Positions 1 to 8,734 are shown, counted from the stretch's first letter. The stretch is DNA of 32,354 nucleotides from an uncultured Alphaproteobacteria bacterium (GCA_937870685.1 CALMZX010000127.1:1-32354), one strand, 5' to 3'. Program-made: numbers and translations. The notes: a model not told the origin generated them from the sequence alone.

Positions 1-640
1 TCGCCTCGTCCAGCTTGCGGTCATCGGTGTAGACGCGCTGGAAGGCGAAACCCTGTGGCGGGTTGAGGCGGTGATAGTAGGTCTCCTCCAGCAGCGATTC
101 CTTCGGCAGGTTGTTCTTGTCGTGCTTGTGGGAAGGGTATGACGAGGTGGAGCCGTTGGGCGTGATCACCTCGACGACCAGAAGGCTTTCGGCGCGTGGG
201 TCTTGCTCAGGGAGAATGTTGCAGACATAGCGCGTGTTGGAACCTTGCCCCCGTGTTTCAATCGACAGGGTGGCGGGATCGATGACGAAGGCCGCTGTGC
301 CCTTCTTGGCTGGCGCGGTGCAGATGTTGATGACGCAGTCCGTCTCCGCCGTCACCGACCATTTCGCACCGGGCGGCACGTAGACGCTCCACGGCTTGCC
401 TTCGAAGACGTTCATGCGTTCGCCGATCACGCCGAAGCTCTTGCCGTTGACCTTCACCTCGCCCTTGCCGGAGATGAAGACAATGCAGGTCTCGCGTTTC
501 TCTTCCGCACCCTTGGCGGACTTGCCGGGCGCGAGTTTCCACACGTCATGTCCGACGTATTTCCACTTCGCCGATTTCGGTGTGACCGAGATGACCTTGC
601 CGGTCTTCTTCGATGGCTTGACGAGGAGTTTGGAGGGCAT
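1..640 (-). CDS. iolB: 5-deoxy-glucuronate isomerase IolB (partial, C-terminus off the window)
   Basis: IolB isomerises 5-deoxy-D-glucuronate to 2-deoxy-5-keto-D-gluconate in the cytosolic myo-inositol pathway. On the minus strand an open frame runs from an ATG at 640 to the window edge with no stop, giving 213 codons. The family is about 260-270 aa, so the C-terminal fifth is missing. I see the cupin-like IolB pattern: a Gly-rich turn near FISGKGEVKVNG, then NGSTSSYPSHKHD (the family's xxSSYPPHKHD histidine motif) and the ETYYHRLNPPQGFAFQRVY block. It follows iolD by 17 bases in the same direction, and its own RBS is weak (GGGA), which suggests translation from the iol operon message. The assignment is strong from motif plus context. 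Confidence 0.93.
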   Translation of the reverse strand, partial: MPSKLLVKPSKKTGKVISVTPKSAKWKYVGHDVWKLAPGKSAKGAEEKRETCIVFISGKGEVKVNGKSFGVIGERMNVFEGKPWSVYVPPGAKWSVTAETDCVINICTAPAKKGTAAFVIDPATLSIETRGQGSNTRYVCNILPEQDPRAESLLVVEVITPNGSTSSYPSHKHDKNNLPKESLLEETYYHRLNPPQGFAFQRVYTDDRKLDEA

Positions 641-657
641 GGTTCAGTGTCCCAGTC

Positions 658-2511
658 TCAATGTCCGAGGGTCTGTTTGGCGCGTCCTTCCGCCCATTTC
701 CTGTTGGCGTCAAGGACCGTTGCACGCGCAGAGGTTTCGGGCACGCCCACATCCCACCAGGCGCCGCCAGCATCGGTGGAGATCATCGGGTCGGTGTCGA
801 TGACGATGACGGTCGTGCGTCCGTTGCCGCGTGTGTCCTTGAGGGCCTGTTCCAGTTCGGCGAGTGATTTCACCTTCAGCGCCACGGCACCCATGCTGCG
901 GGCATGGGCGGCGAAGTCAATGTCAGGCGACAACTCCTGCTTCACGTTGTAGTCGTAAAGATTGTTGAAGCGTTCGCCGCCCGTCGCATGCTGCAGGCGG
1001 TTGATGCAGCCGTAGCCGCGGTTGTCGAGCAGCACGATGGTGAGCTTGTGGCCGAGCATCACGGCGGTGGCGAGTTCCGAGTTCATCATCATGTAGGAAC
1101 CATCGCCCACCATGACGACAACCTCCTTGTCGGGGCGCGCCATCTTGATGCCAAGGCCGCCCGCAATCTCGTAGCCCATGCAGGAGAAGCCGTATTCCAT
1201 GTGGTAGGAGCCGGGGAAACTCGCCTGCCAGAGTTTGTGCATCTCGCCGGGCAGGCCGCCCGCGGCGCACATGCCGATCACCTCGCGGCCAAGGGCCCGT
1301 TGCACCGCTCCGACCACCTGCGCGTCCGATGGCAGCTCGGCATTGCTGGCGGCGGTGTAGGTGTCGGCCACCTTGATCCAATCGGCGCGGGCCTTCCTGG
1401 CGCGGGCCGTCCAGTCTGCCGGAGCGGTCCACTTGCCGAGGTTGGCAGAGAGTTCTTCCAGCCCGACCTTTGCGTCCGCGACCAGCGGCAAGGCCTGATG
1501 CTTGGTGGCGTCAAAGACTTGCGTGTTGAGGCCGATGATTGTCTTGGCGGCGTTCTGGAACAGCGTCCACGAGGCGGTGGTGAAATCCTGCAACCGTGTG
1601 CCCACGGCCAGCAGCAGGTCGGCGTCTTCGCTCACGGTGTTGGAAGCACCCGTGCCGGTGACACCCACGGCACCCATGTTCAGTTCATTGAGGAAAGGCA
1701 GAGATGACTTGCCGGCCTGTGTCTCCACCACGGGAATGCCGTGGCGGTCGGCAAAGGCGGCGAGTGCGGCGTTGGCCTCGGAGAAGTTGACGCCACCGCC
1801 GGCGATAATGACAGGCGTCTTCGCGGCCTTGAGGGCGGCCACGGCGGCATGGAGTTCGCTCTCATCAGGGCGTGGGCGGCGGAAGGACCAGGTGCGTTCG
1901 CGGAAGAAGCTCTCGGGATAGTCGAAGGCCTCGGCCTGGGTGTCCTGGCAGAGCGCGATGGTGACGGGGCCGCACTCCGCAGGATCGGTGAGCACGGCCA
2001 TGGCGCGGTTCAGCGCGGGGATCAGCTGTTCGGGGCGCATGATGCGGTCGAAGTAGCGGGAGACCGGCTTGAAGCAATCGTTGACGCTTGTTGTGCCGTC
2101 ACCAAAATCCTCGATCTGCTGCAGCACGGGATCGGGCCTGCGTCCGGCAAAGACGTCACCGGGCAAAAGCAGCAGCGGCAGGCGATCCACATGGGCCACG
2201 GCGGCGGCGGTGACCATGTTGAGCGCACCGGGGCCAATGGAGGTGGTTGCCGCCATGATGCGCCTGCGGTTCGTGGCCTTGGTGTAGGCGATGGCCGAGA
2301 GCGCCATGCTCTGCTCGTTCTGGCCGCGGTAGGTGGGCAACTGGTCACGCACCTGGAACAGCGCCTCGCCGATTCCCGCCACGTTGCCATGGCCGAAGAT
2401 GGCCCAAACGCCTGCGAAGATGGGCGTCTTCCTGCCCTCGATCACAGTCATCTGGGCGCAGAGGAATTTGACGAGGGCCTGCGCTGTGGTGAGGCGGATG
2501 GTCTTGTTCAT
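658..2511 (-). CDS. iolD: 3D-(3,5/4)-trihydroxycyclohexane-1,2-dione acylhydrolase IolD
   Basis: IolD is a thiamine-diphosphate (ThDP) enzyme that opens the ring of trihydroxycyclohexane-1,2-dione to 5-deoxy-glucuronate. The protein is 617 aa, as expected. An N-terminal ThDP pyrimidine-binding domain carries IFGHGNVAGIGEAL (residues 38-51, with the activating Glu at 49). A central domain follows, then the C-terminal pyrophosphate-binding domain with GDGSYMMM at 469 and the paired Asn of LLDNRGYG about 28 residues later. I chose the ATG at 2511 because TGAGGAG sits just upstream. This sequence contains the iolC stop codon, so iolC and iolD translation is probably coupled. A longer frame reaches 2541 but overlaps iolC without an RBS. 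Confidence 0.96.
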   Translation of the reverse strand: MNKTIRLTTAQALVKFLCAQMTVIEGRKTPIFAGVWAIFGHGNVAGIGEALFQVRDQLPTYRGQNEQSMALSAIAYTKATNRRRIMAATTSIGPGALNMVTAAAVAHVDRLPLLLLPGDVFAGRRPDPVLQQIEDFGDGTTSVNDCFKPVSRYFDRIMRPEQLIPALNRAMAVLTDPAECGPVTIALCQDTQAEAFDYPESFFRERTWSFRRPRPDESELHAAVAALKAAKTPVIIAGGGVNFSEANAALAAFADRHGIPVVETQAGKSSLPFLNELNMGAVGVTGTGASNTVSEDADLLLAVGTRLQDFTTASWTLFQNAAKTIIGLNTQVFDATKHQALPLVADAKVGLEELSANLGKWTAPADWTARARKARADWIKVADTYTAASNAELPSDAQVVGAVQRALGREVIGMCAAGGLPGEMHKLWQASFPGSYHMEYGFSCMGYEIAGGLGIKMARPDKEVVVMVGDGSYMMMNSELATAVMLGHKLTIVLLDNRGYGCINRLQHATGGERFNNLYDYNVKQELSPDIDFAAHARSMGAVALKVKSLAELEQALKDTRGNGRTTVIVIDTDPMISTDAGGAWWDVGVPETSARATVLDANRKWAEGRAKQTLGH

Positions 2512-2524
2512 GACATGTGTCTCC

Positions 2525-4444
2525 TCAGGCGCGGCGCGCATCTTCCCAGATGCGCACGAGGCTGCCGAATTTTTCCGCCATCATGGCGATGGCTGCCGTG
2601 TCATCAATCTGGCCGGCGAGCCAGGCGCGGGCGGCGTCGTTGAAAATGGTGCGTCCGACAGCAAAGCCCTTGACGTGGCGCTTGGCTGCGACGGCCTTGA
2701 AGCCCTTGGCCAGTTCATCTTCCGGCGCTTCAAGGCCGAGCAGCACCACGCCACGGCAAAGCGCGTCATTGCGGTCGATGACCTTGCCGATCTCGTCCCA
2801 GGCAGAGGCGTCCGCCTGCGGTTCCAGCTTCCACCAGTCGGGCCTGATGCCGAGGTCGTAGATCTCCTGCATGGCCCGTGCGATCGTAAAGCGGTCGAGC
2901 GGGCCGTTCTTGCCGGCGATGATCTCGATCAGCAGCTCGCGGCCCACCTTGCGGGCGGCCTCATAGAGCTGGCGGTACTTGGCCAGCTGCTGCTGTTTCA
3001 GGTCGGCCGGATCATCCGGGTGGTAGAAGGCGAGGCACTTGATGCAGTGATCGACGGGCCAGTCGACAAGGCGTGAGCCCACGTCCTGCGTGTGTTCGAA
3101 TTCCAGCGGGCGCGAGCCCGGCTTTTCCAGCGGGCGGCCGACCCAGAGGCCGAGCTTTGCCGCATCGAACATGGCCTCGCGGCCATAGGTGTCGTCGAGC
3201 AGCGTGCCGAAGCCCGGCTTGCCATCCGCGACCCGGGCGATGGCCTGCATGGCGAGACGCTTGAAGGGGGCAATGCGGTCACGCGGTGCGCCCACACTGT
3301 CGGCCATTTCTTCCAGCTGCTTGCGGTGATCGATGGCGAAGGCGAGCAGTTTCGGCCATTGGGTGCGGCGCGTGGTGGCGTGGTGGATGTGGTTGAGGTT
3401 GTCGTCCTTGCGCAGCGCCTTCACCGGCGAGCCGTGCTTGAGGAAGTACTGCAATTCCTCCCAGGTCACATATTCCGGCGAACAGAGCAGGCGCGAGACG
3501 GCGAAGGCGCCGCAGGCATTGGCCCAGGTTGCGCAGATTTCGTAGGGTTCATTCTTCAGCCAGCCGCGCAGGAAGCCGGACATGAAGGCATCGCCCGCGC
3601 CCAGCACGTTGTAGACCTCGATGGGGAAGCCTTTTCCGACAATGCCGCCGTCGAGGGAGGCCGGGATGTCGCCGGGATAGACAACGCAGCCCATGGGGCC
3701 GCGTTTCAGCACGATCACGCCCTTCGAGATGGCGCGGATGGCGCGCAGGGCGGCCAACGTGTCTTCCGTGCCGCCCGCGATGTGCACTTCTTCTTCCGTG
3801 CCGACAATGAGGTCGCAATCGGCGAGGATGGTTTGCAGGTGGGCCGTCACCTTGTCGGACTTGATGTAGCGTTCCTCGCCCGCGCCATGTCCGGCGAGGC
3901 CCCAGAGGTTGGGGCGGTAGTCGATGTCAATGACAATGCGGCGGCCGTGTTTTTTCGCCAATGCCATGGCCTTGCGCTGGGCCCTGTCATTCACCTCGCG
4001 GGCGAAATGCGTGCCGGTCACCAGCAGCGCCCCGGCGGAGCGGATGAAGTCCTCGTTCACGTCGTCTTCGCACAGCGCCGAGTCGGCGCAGTTCTCGCGG
4101 TAGAAGATCAGGGGAAATGCCTTGTCGCTTTCGACTGCCAGCAGCACCAGCGAGGTGAGGCGGGCGGGGTCGGTGACGATGCCCTTGGTGCTGACGCCTT
4201 CGCGTGCCATCTGTTCCAGCACGAAGCGGCCCATCTGTTCATCGCCGACGCGGGTGATGAGTGCGGAGCGCAGGCCGAGCCTTGCCGTGCCGATGGCGAT
4301 GTTGGAGGGAGAGCCACCCACCGATTTGGCAAAGGAGCCCACGTCCTCAAGGCGTGATCCGATCTGCTGGCCGTAGAGGTCTATGGAGCAGCGCCCCATG
4401 GTGATGACGTCGAGCGCTGCGGGTGCGCCGGAAGGGGCAGCCAT
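2525..4444 (-). CDS. iolC: Bifunctional 5-dehydro-2-deoxygluconokinase / DUF2090 (aldolase-like) protein
   Basis: This 639-aa protein is a fusion. Residues 10-330 form a PfkB/ribokinase-type kinase with GGSPSNIAIGTARLG near 43-57 and the ATP/anion-hole motif NVLGAGDAFMSGF at 279-291. This domain phosphorylates 2-deoxy-5-keto-gluconate. Residues 345-637 match the DUF2090 module, which is annotated in proteobacterial IolC proteins as the 5-dehydro-2-deoxyphosphogluconate aldolase. One polypeptide would therefore cover the IolC and IolJ steps; the aldolase activity is family knowledge, not visible here. The ATG at 4444 has a strong RBS (AAGGAGATATTCC). It is the first gene after iolR, with its own promoter and operators in the 92-base gap. 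Confidence 0.95.
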   Translation of the reverse strand: MAAPSGAPAALDVITMGRCSIDLYGQQIGSRLEDVGSFAKSVGGSPSNIAIGTARLGLRSALITRVGDEQMGRFVLEQMAREGVSTKGIVTDPARLTSLVLLAVESDKAFPLIFYRENCADSALCEDDVNEDFIRSAGALLVTGTHFAREVNDRAQRKAMALAKKHGRRIVIDIDYRPNLWGLAGHGAGEERYIKSDKVTAHLQTILADCDLIVGTEEEVHIAGGTEDTLAALRAIRAISKGVIVLKRGPMGCVVYPGDIPASLDGGIVGKGFPIEVYNVLGAGDAFMSGFLRGWLKNEPYEICATWANACGAFAVSRLLCSPEYVTWEELQYFLKHGSPVKALRKDDNLNHIHHATTRRTQWPKLLAFAIDHRKQLEEMADSVGAPRDRIAPFKRLAMQAIARVADGKPGFGTLLDDTYGREAMFDAAKLGLWVGRPLEKPGSRPLEFEHTQDVGSRLVDWPVDHCIKCLAFYHPDDPADLKQQQLAKYRQLYEAARKVGRELLIEIIAGKNGPLDRFTIARAMQEIYDLGIRPDWWKLEPQADASAWDEIGKVIDRNDALCRGVVLLGLEAPEDELAKGFKAVAAKRHVKGFAVGRTIFNDAARAWLAGQIDDTAAIAMMAEKFGSLVRIWEDARRA

Positions 4445-4475
4445 GGAATATCTCCTTGAAGCGGAAGGTGACCTT

Positions 4476-4505
4476 ATCGAAACAATAATTCCACCATACT
4501 GTCAA
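4476..4505 (-). promoter_or_regulatory. Predicted iolC promoter
   Basis: On the minus strand a perfect TTGACA (plus-strand 4500-4505) is followed after 18 bases by TTCGAT (4476-4481), a 3-of-6 match to TATAAT. The -10 overlaps one candidate IolR box and the -35 lies 2 bases from the other. This is consistent with repression by occlusion of RNA polymerase. The -35 is convincing; the -10 is weak. Confidence 0.55.
4479..4492. promoter_or_regulatory. Candidate IolR operator 1 (iolC promoter)
   Basis: The plus strand reads GAAA-CAATAA-TTCC, a 7-of-8 match to GGAA-N6-TTCC, the motif reported (as I recall) for the RpiR-type IolR of Sinorhizobium meliloti. It overlaps the predicted -10 of iolC. Its closeness to two related sites supports function. 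Confidence 0.5.
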
Positions 4506-4507
4506 GC

Positions 4508-4521
4508 GGAATAAACGTTCT
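4508..4521. promoter_or_regulatory. Candidate IolR operator 2 (upstream of the iolC -35)
   Basis: The plus strand reads GGAA-TAAACG-TTCT, a 7-of-8 match to GGAA-N6-TTCC. It closely resembles the perfect site before iolR (GGAA-CAAATG-TTCC). It starts 29 bp from operator 1, so the two flank the core promoter and could be bridged by a multimeric repressor. Confidence 0.6.
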
Positions 4522-4536
4522 ATTTTGGAATGCGGG

Positions 4537-5379
4537 CTATTTGTCGCGTGCAAGGCTGGCGCGGCGTTCGGCGGTGGCAACGGTGAGGGTCATGGCCAGC
4601 GTCAGGGTCGCGGCCATGGAGCGGAAGCCCTCGAAATTGGCCTCCTGCACCTCAAACCAGGTCTGGGCGATGGAGGCCAGGGGCGAAAAGGGGGAATCGG
4701 TGATGGCCAGCACCGGCACGCCACGGCCCGAGAGTTTCTGGCTCAGGCTCACGGTTTCGCTGGCGTAAGGCGTGAAGGTCACGGCCAGCACCACGTCGCG
4801 CGGCGTGGCGAAGCTCGTGTCTTCGGCGGCAAGTCCGCCCAGCGCATCGACAAGCACATAGCGGATGCCGAGCTTGCCGAAGGCATAGGCCATATAGGTG
4901 GAAATGGGGAAGGAGCGGCGCAGGCCGATGAGATAGATGGTGTCTGCCCTGGCCAGCATGTCGGCGGCGCTGCGCAGCTGTTCGGGATCGAGTTTCTCGC
5001 GCAGGGTCGCCAGCGACTGTTCGGCAGCCCCGGCGAAGCCGTCGAAGATCAGGCCGGACTTGCCGGAATTGCGGGTGTGCTCGCGCAACTGCTCAAGGCG
5101 TTCATCATAATTCAGCACGCGGTCCCGGAGGCGCGACTGGAAGACCTCCTGCAATTCGCTGAAGCCCTGATAGCCGAGGCTCTGGGCAAAGCGCACCAGC
5201 GTGGAGGGCTGCACCTCGGCGGCCTGGGCAATGGTGGCCACGGTGCCAAAGGCGATGTCGTCGGGATTCTCAAGCGCATAGGTCGCCACCTGCGTCAGGC
5301 GGCGCGGAAAATCAGCGGCGCGCTCCACGATGAGGGTGCGGAGGGCGGCAAAATCCTGGGGTACGGAAGCGTCGGTCAT
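4537..5379 (-). CDS. iolR: RpiR-family transcriptional repressor of inositol catabolism (IolR-like)
   Basis: The protein is 280 aa with the RpiR/MurR architecture. An N-terminal helix-turn-helix spans about residues 15-85 (TIAQAAEVQPSTLVRFAQSL at 49-68). It is followed by a SIS sugar-phosphate-binding domain at about 115-265. Such regulators usually bind a phosphorylated sugar; for IolR this is thought to be an inositol-pathway intermediate. It lies directly upstream of iolC on the same strand with a 92-base gap. A perfect GGAA-N6-TTCC palindrome stands before its own start, suggesting autoregulation. The RBS before the ATG at 5379 is poor. Family membership is clear; the IolR role is inferred from position and operators. 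Confidence 0.9.
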   Translation of the reverse strand: MTDASVPQDFAALRTLIVERAADFPRRLTQVATYALENPDDIAFGTVATIAQAAEVQPSTLVRFAQSLGYQGFSELQEVFQSRLRDRVLNYDERLEQLREHTRNSGKSGLIFDGFAGAAEQSLATLREKLDPEQLRSAADMLARADTIYLIGLRRSFPISTYMAYAFGKLGIRYVLVDALGGLAAEDTSFATPRDVVLAVTFTPYASETVSLSQKLSGRGVPVLAITDSPFSPLASIAQTWFEVQEANFEGFRSMAATLTLAMTLTVATAERRASLARDK

Positions 5380-5422
5380 TTCCGGCAGAAAACCACGGAA
5401 TGGCTTTCACGGCAATGATTAT

Positions 5423-5436
5423 GGAACAAATGTTCC
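5423..5436. promoter_or_regulatory. Candidate IolR operator 3 (iolR autoregulation)
   Basis: GGAA-CAAATG-TTCC is a perfect match to GGAA-N6-TTCC, with flanking C and G making 5-bp arms. It sits in the 60-base gap between the metallo-hydrolase stop and the iolR start, 44 bases upstream of the ATG. This is a sensible place for self-repression. Confidence 0.65.
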
Positions 5437-5439
5437 GTC

Positions 5440-7056
5440 TTATTCCTGACCTGCCCCAGCCTGGCCGGTCGTGCCGTCGGCCAGCGCGCGGCGCAGGCGG
5501 CGCAGGATCACGGCCTTGGACCGGGCGTCGGCGGCTCCCTTCAGTTCCTCGTTGATGTCGAGGATGAGGGATTGCAGGTCGTTGTTCCAGTCGAGCTTTG
5601 CAACCTGCGCCGGGTCGATGCGCGGTTTCGTCTCTTCCGCCAGCAGGGCGCAGGCAGGCCCGGTGAGATCATAGACATCATCAAGGCGTGGCCGCACGAT
5701 GCAGTCATCGGGCACAAGGCCGCGAATATCCTCGGCCAGTGCCTTCTGCGCCTCTTCCTCGCCGTGGGTGAGGAAAATGGAGCGTTTCACCGGCAGGCGT
5801 TCCTTCACCCACTGCACAAGTTCGGGTCCGTCGGCATGGCCTGAATAGTCATCGATGCGGCGGATGGTGGCGGCGACCTTGATTTCGTCACCCATGATGG
5901 TGACGCGCTTGGCACCTTCCTCGAGCAGCGAGCCCAGCGAGCCCTTGGCCTGGAAGCCCACCAGCAACACGGTTGTCGAGCGCTGCCACAGGCGGTTGCG
6001 CAGGTGGTGGCGGATGCGGCCCGCTTCCGCCATGCCGGAGGCGGCAATGACGATGTGGAAGCCGTTGAAACGGTTCAGCGCCTTGGAATCCTCGACACTC
6101 TCGGTTGACTTCACCAGCGGTGAATTGAAGGCCCGGGCCAGGGCCGCGCCGCCTTCCAGCGATTTGGCGTGCTTGCGGAACACGGCGGTGGCCTTGTTGG
6201 CAAGCGGCGAGTCGATGAAGATGTTGCACTTCGGCGCAAGGCCGCGCTCCATCACGGAAATGAGGTCAGTCACCACTTCTTGCGTGCGTTCCACCGCAAA
6301 GGAGGGAATGAGCATCACGCCGCCGCGTTTCGCCGCCTCGGTCAGTTCGCCTGCCAGAAGCGAGAGGCGTTTGTCCGGGGCGCGCTCAAAGCGGTCCCGG
6401 CCGCCGTAGGTTGATTCACAGATGACATAGTCGAAGCCCTGCGGTGCTTCGGGGTCGCGCTCCAAAAGCTTGTGGTTGGGGCCGATGTCGCCGGAGAAGA
6501 GGAGGCGCGTCGCCGGTTTGCCCTGCTGCTCCACTTCCACCTCGATCGAGGCGGAGCCCAGAAGATGGCCAGCGTTCCAGTAGCGCATGCGGATCCCTGC
6601 GGCGGGCGAGAACCATGTTTCCATGGCCTGCGTTTCGAACTGGTTGAGGGCCGCCATGGCGTCATCCATGGTGTACATGGGCTCAACCTCGGGAAGTCCG
6701 CGCTTGGCGTTGCGCTCGTTCAGCTTCTTCACTTCCGTTTCCTGGATGAAGCCCGAGTCCGGCAGCATGATGCCGCAGAGGTCGCGCGTGCCTTCGCTGG
6801 CATGGATCAGCCCGGCGAAACCATGCTTCACCAGCTTCGGAACAAGGCCGGTGTGGTCGATGTGGGCATGGGTCAGCACCAGCGCGGTGATCTTGCGCGG
6901 CTCATAGGGGAAGGCCCGGTAGTTCAGTTCGGTTTCGGTCTTGGCACCCTGGAACATGCCGCAGTCAATGAGGACGCGGGCCGTGTCCGTTTCGATCATG
7001 TAGTTCGATCCGGTCACGGTGCGGGCGGCGCCGTGGAAATGGAGCTTGAGCATCAT
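5440..7056 (-). CDS. MBL-fold beta-CASP metallo-hydrolase (CPSF73/RNase J-like, RNA-specificity domain)
   Basis: This 538-aa protein has the metallo-beta-lactamase zinc motif LTHAHIDHTG (His63, His65, Asp67, His68) and the second ligand region YWNAGHLLGSASIEVE. A beta-CASP insert follows, with STYGGRDRF and ASGMAEAGRIRHHL. The C-terminal RMMBL-type segment contains SGHADGPEL and IFLTHGEEEAQKAL. Members act on RNA in archaea and eukaryotes; bacterial homologues of this length are poorly characterised, so an RNA substrate is inference. It follows the LOG-family gene with a one-base TGATG overlap, so the two are probably co-translated. There are two adjacent ATGs, at 7056 and 7053. Confidence 0.9.
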   Translation of the reverse strand: MMLKLHFHGAARTVTGSNYMIETDTARVLIDCGMFQGAKTETELNYRAFPYEPRKITALVLTHAHIDHTGLVPKLVKHGFAGLIHASEGTRDLCGIMLPDSGFIQETEVKKLNERNAKRGLPEVEPMYTMDDAMAALNQFETQAMETWFSPAAGIRMRYWNAGHLLGSASIEVEVEQQGKPATRLLFSGDIGPNHKLLERDPEAPQGFDYVICESTYGGRDRFERAPDKRLSLLAGELTEAAKRGGVMLIPSFAVERTQEVVTDLISVMERGLAPKCNIFIDSPLANKATAVFRKHAKSLEGGAALARAFNSPLVKSTESVEDSKALNRFNGFHIVIAASGMAEAGRIRHHLRNRLWQRSTTVLLVGFQAKGSLGSLLEEGAKRVTIMGDEIKVAATIRRIDDYSGHADGPELVQWVKERLPVKRSIFLTHGEEEAQKALAEDIRGLVPDDCIVRPRLDDVYDLTGPACALLAEETKPRIDPAQVAKLDWNNDLQSLILDINEELKGAADARSKAVILRRLRRALADGTTGQAGAGQE

Positions 7057-7820
7057 CAGTCCTTCGGAATGGGCAGGCCGCAGCGCTGCAGTTCATGCCA
7101 GGCTTCTTCCGGCGTGTCGGCATAACTGAAGAGGCCGAGATCGTGGGAGCTGATCAGGCCGCCGTCGACAAAGCTCTGGAAATTGATGGTGCGCTTCCAG
7201 AACTTGGAATCATAGAGCACCACGGGCAGGGGCTTGGTCATCTTGCCGGTCTGGCGCAGGGTGAGCAGCTCGAAGAGTTCGTCCATGGTGCCGAAGCCGC
7301 CGGGGAAAACCACGAGTGCCGCGGCGCGCATGGCAAAGTGCATCTTGCGCATGGCGAAATAGTGGAAGCGGAAGGTGAGGTCCGGGGTGGAATAGGCGTT
7401 GGGTTCCTGCTCCATGGGCAGCGTGATGTTGTAGCCGATGGAGGGCGCGCCCGCGTCATAGGCGCCGCGGTTGGCGGCCTCCATGATGCCGGGTCCGCCG
7501 CCTGTGGCGATGACATTGTAGAGGGGCTTCACCTTGTGCATGGCGCCGCCTCCCTGCGAACAGATGCGGCCGAAGGCGCGGGCTCCGTCATACCAGCCAT
7601 CGGCAGCACCGGATTTCACGCGGGCCGAACCGAAGACCACCACGGTCGTCTCGACACCCCAGGCGCGCAGGTGTTCCTCGGCCTTCTGGTACTCCAGCTG
7701 GAAGCGGATGCCGCGTGTCGAATCGCCCAGCAGGAATTCAATGTCCATGGCGGGCAGGCGATAGGCAGCCGCCTTGATCTGGGGCTGGTTGGACGGGTGT
7801 TCGGACACTGTGTTCCCCAT
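7056..7820 (-). CDS. LOG-family (TIGR00730-type) Rossmann-fold protein
   Basis: The protein shows the two hallmarks of the LOG/lysine-decarboxylase-like family: GGGPGIMEA (residues 107-115) and PGGFGTMDE (173-181, counted from the ATG at 7820). LOG proteins hydrolyse cytokinin riboside 5'-monophosphate or other nucleoside monophosphates, releasing ribose 5-phosphate. The bacterial role is often unknown. The length is 254 aa from 7820; an ATG at 7832 and a TTG at 7865 are in frame, and no start has a well-spaced RBS, so the N-terminus is uncertain by up to 15 residues. Its stop overlaps the metallo-hydrolase start. It diverges from the polyphosphate kinase gene across about 90 bases. Confidence 0.88.
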   Translation of the reverse strand: MGNTVSEHPSNQPQIKAAAYRLPAMDIEFLLGDSTRGIRFQLEYQKAEEHLRAWGVETTVVVFGSARVKSGAADGWYDGARAFGRICSQGGGAMHKVKPLYNVIATGGGPGIMEAANRGAYDAGAPSIGYNITLPMEQEPNAYSTPDLTFRFHYFAMRKMHFAMRAAALVVFPGGFGTMDELFELLTLRQTGKMTKPLPVVLYDSKFWKRTINFQSFVDGGLISSHDLGLFSYADTPEEAWHELQRCGLPIPKD

Positions 7821-7912
7821 GCTGATTTGCATTGCCTTGAGGCTTGCAGCAAAGGATGCTTTCAATCAAGGACAGGTTAACGCGGCGCTCCGTGCCGCAG
7901 AGGATCACGATC

Positions 7913-8731
7913 ATGTCAAAATCTCTCGCCGAACGCTTCCGTGTTGCTCCCGGAAAGGCCTTCAAGCTCGCTACTGTTGATCCGCGGGAGGCAGCGCCCT
8001 TCGACGACAAGGACAAGACCAAGGCGCAGACCGAAAAGGATGCCGAAGCCATTGACGGCCTGCAGGACCGGCTCTTTGCCGAAGGCAAGCGCGCCCTGCT
8101 GGTGGTGCTGCAGGGCATCGATTGTTCCGGCAAGGACGGTACGGTGCGGGCGGTGTTCAACACCTGCGGACCCATCGGTGTCACGGTCAATCCGTTCAAG
8201 GCCCCGACGGCACCTGAACTGGCACAGGACTATCTCTGGCGCGTGCACAAGGTGGCGCCGCCGCGCGGCATGATCGGCATCTTCAACCGCTCGCACTACG
8301 AGGATGTGCTGGTCGTGAAGGTGAAGGGCTTTGCGTCACCGGAGACGGTTGAACGACGCTACGGCGAGATCAACGCCTTCGAGAAGATGCTCACCGACAA
8401 TGGCACGCGCATCCTCAAGTTCATGCTGCACATCTCGAAGGACGAGCAGGCCGAACGCCTGAAGGAGCGGGTGGAGGATGAAACCAAGCGCTGGAAATTC
8501 AATCCCGGCGACCTCGATGACCGCGCCCTCTGGGACAAGTACGCCGACGCCTACGAGGTGATGCTGAACCGCTGTTCGACGGCATATGCGCCGTGGCATG
8601 TGGTGCCTGCTGACCGCAACTGGGTGAGGAACGGCATCATCTCGGGAATCGTGCGTGAGACGCTGGAAGAGATGAACCCGCAATATCCGCAGCCCAAGGA
8701 TTGGGATCCAAAGACGATCAAGATTGTCTGA
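7913..8731 (+). CDS. ppk2: PPK2-family polyphosphate kinase / polyphosphate:nucleotide phosphotransferase
   Basis: PPK2 enzymes transfer phosphate between polyphosphate and nucleotides. This 272-aa protein has the Walker A motif GIDCSGKDG (68-76), the Asp-Arg lid region (APPRGMIGIF) and the Walker B-like RSHYEDVL (126-133), all diagnostic of PPK2. The length and the N-terminal FRVAPG...KLATVDP segment resemble the polyP:NMP/NDP phosphotransferase subgroup (class III-like), but subclass and preferred nucleotide cannot be fixed by eye. I chose the ATG at 7913 for its GAGG about 9 bases upstream; a longer frame from 7844 overlaps the divergent LOG gene. It converges on the formyltransferase gene with 3 bases between stops. 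Confidence 0.93.
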   Translation: MSKSLAERFRVAPGKAFKLATVDPREAAPFDDKDKTKAQTEKDAEAIDGLQDRLFAEGKRALLVVLQGIDCSGKDGTVRAVFNTCGPIGVTVNPFKAPTAPELAQDYLWRVHKVAPPRGMIGIFNRSHYEDVLVVKVKGFASPETVERRYGEINAFEKMLTDNGTRILKFMLHISKDEQAERLKERVEDETKRWKFNPGDLDDRALWDKYADAYEVMLNRCSTAYAPWHVVPADRNWVRNGIISGIVRETLEEMNPQYPQPKDWDPKTIKIV

Positions 8732-8734
8732 AAC

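Noticed and set aside
3092-4357. A 421-codon plus-strand open frame opposite iolC
   Set aside because: Antisense shadow; His/Arg/Gly-rich, no recognisable motif and no RBS.
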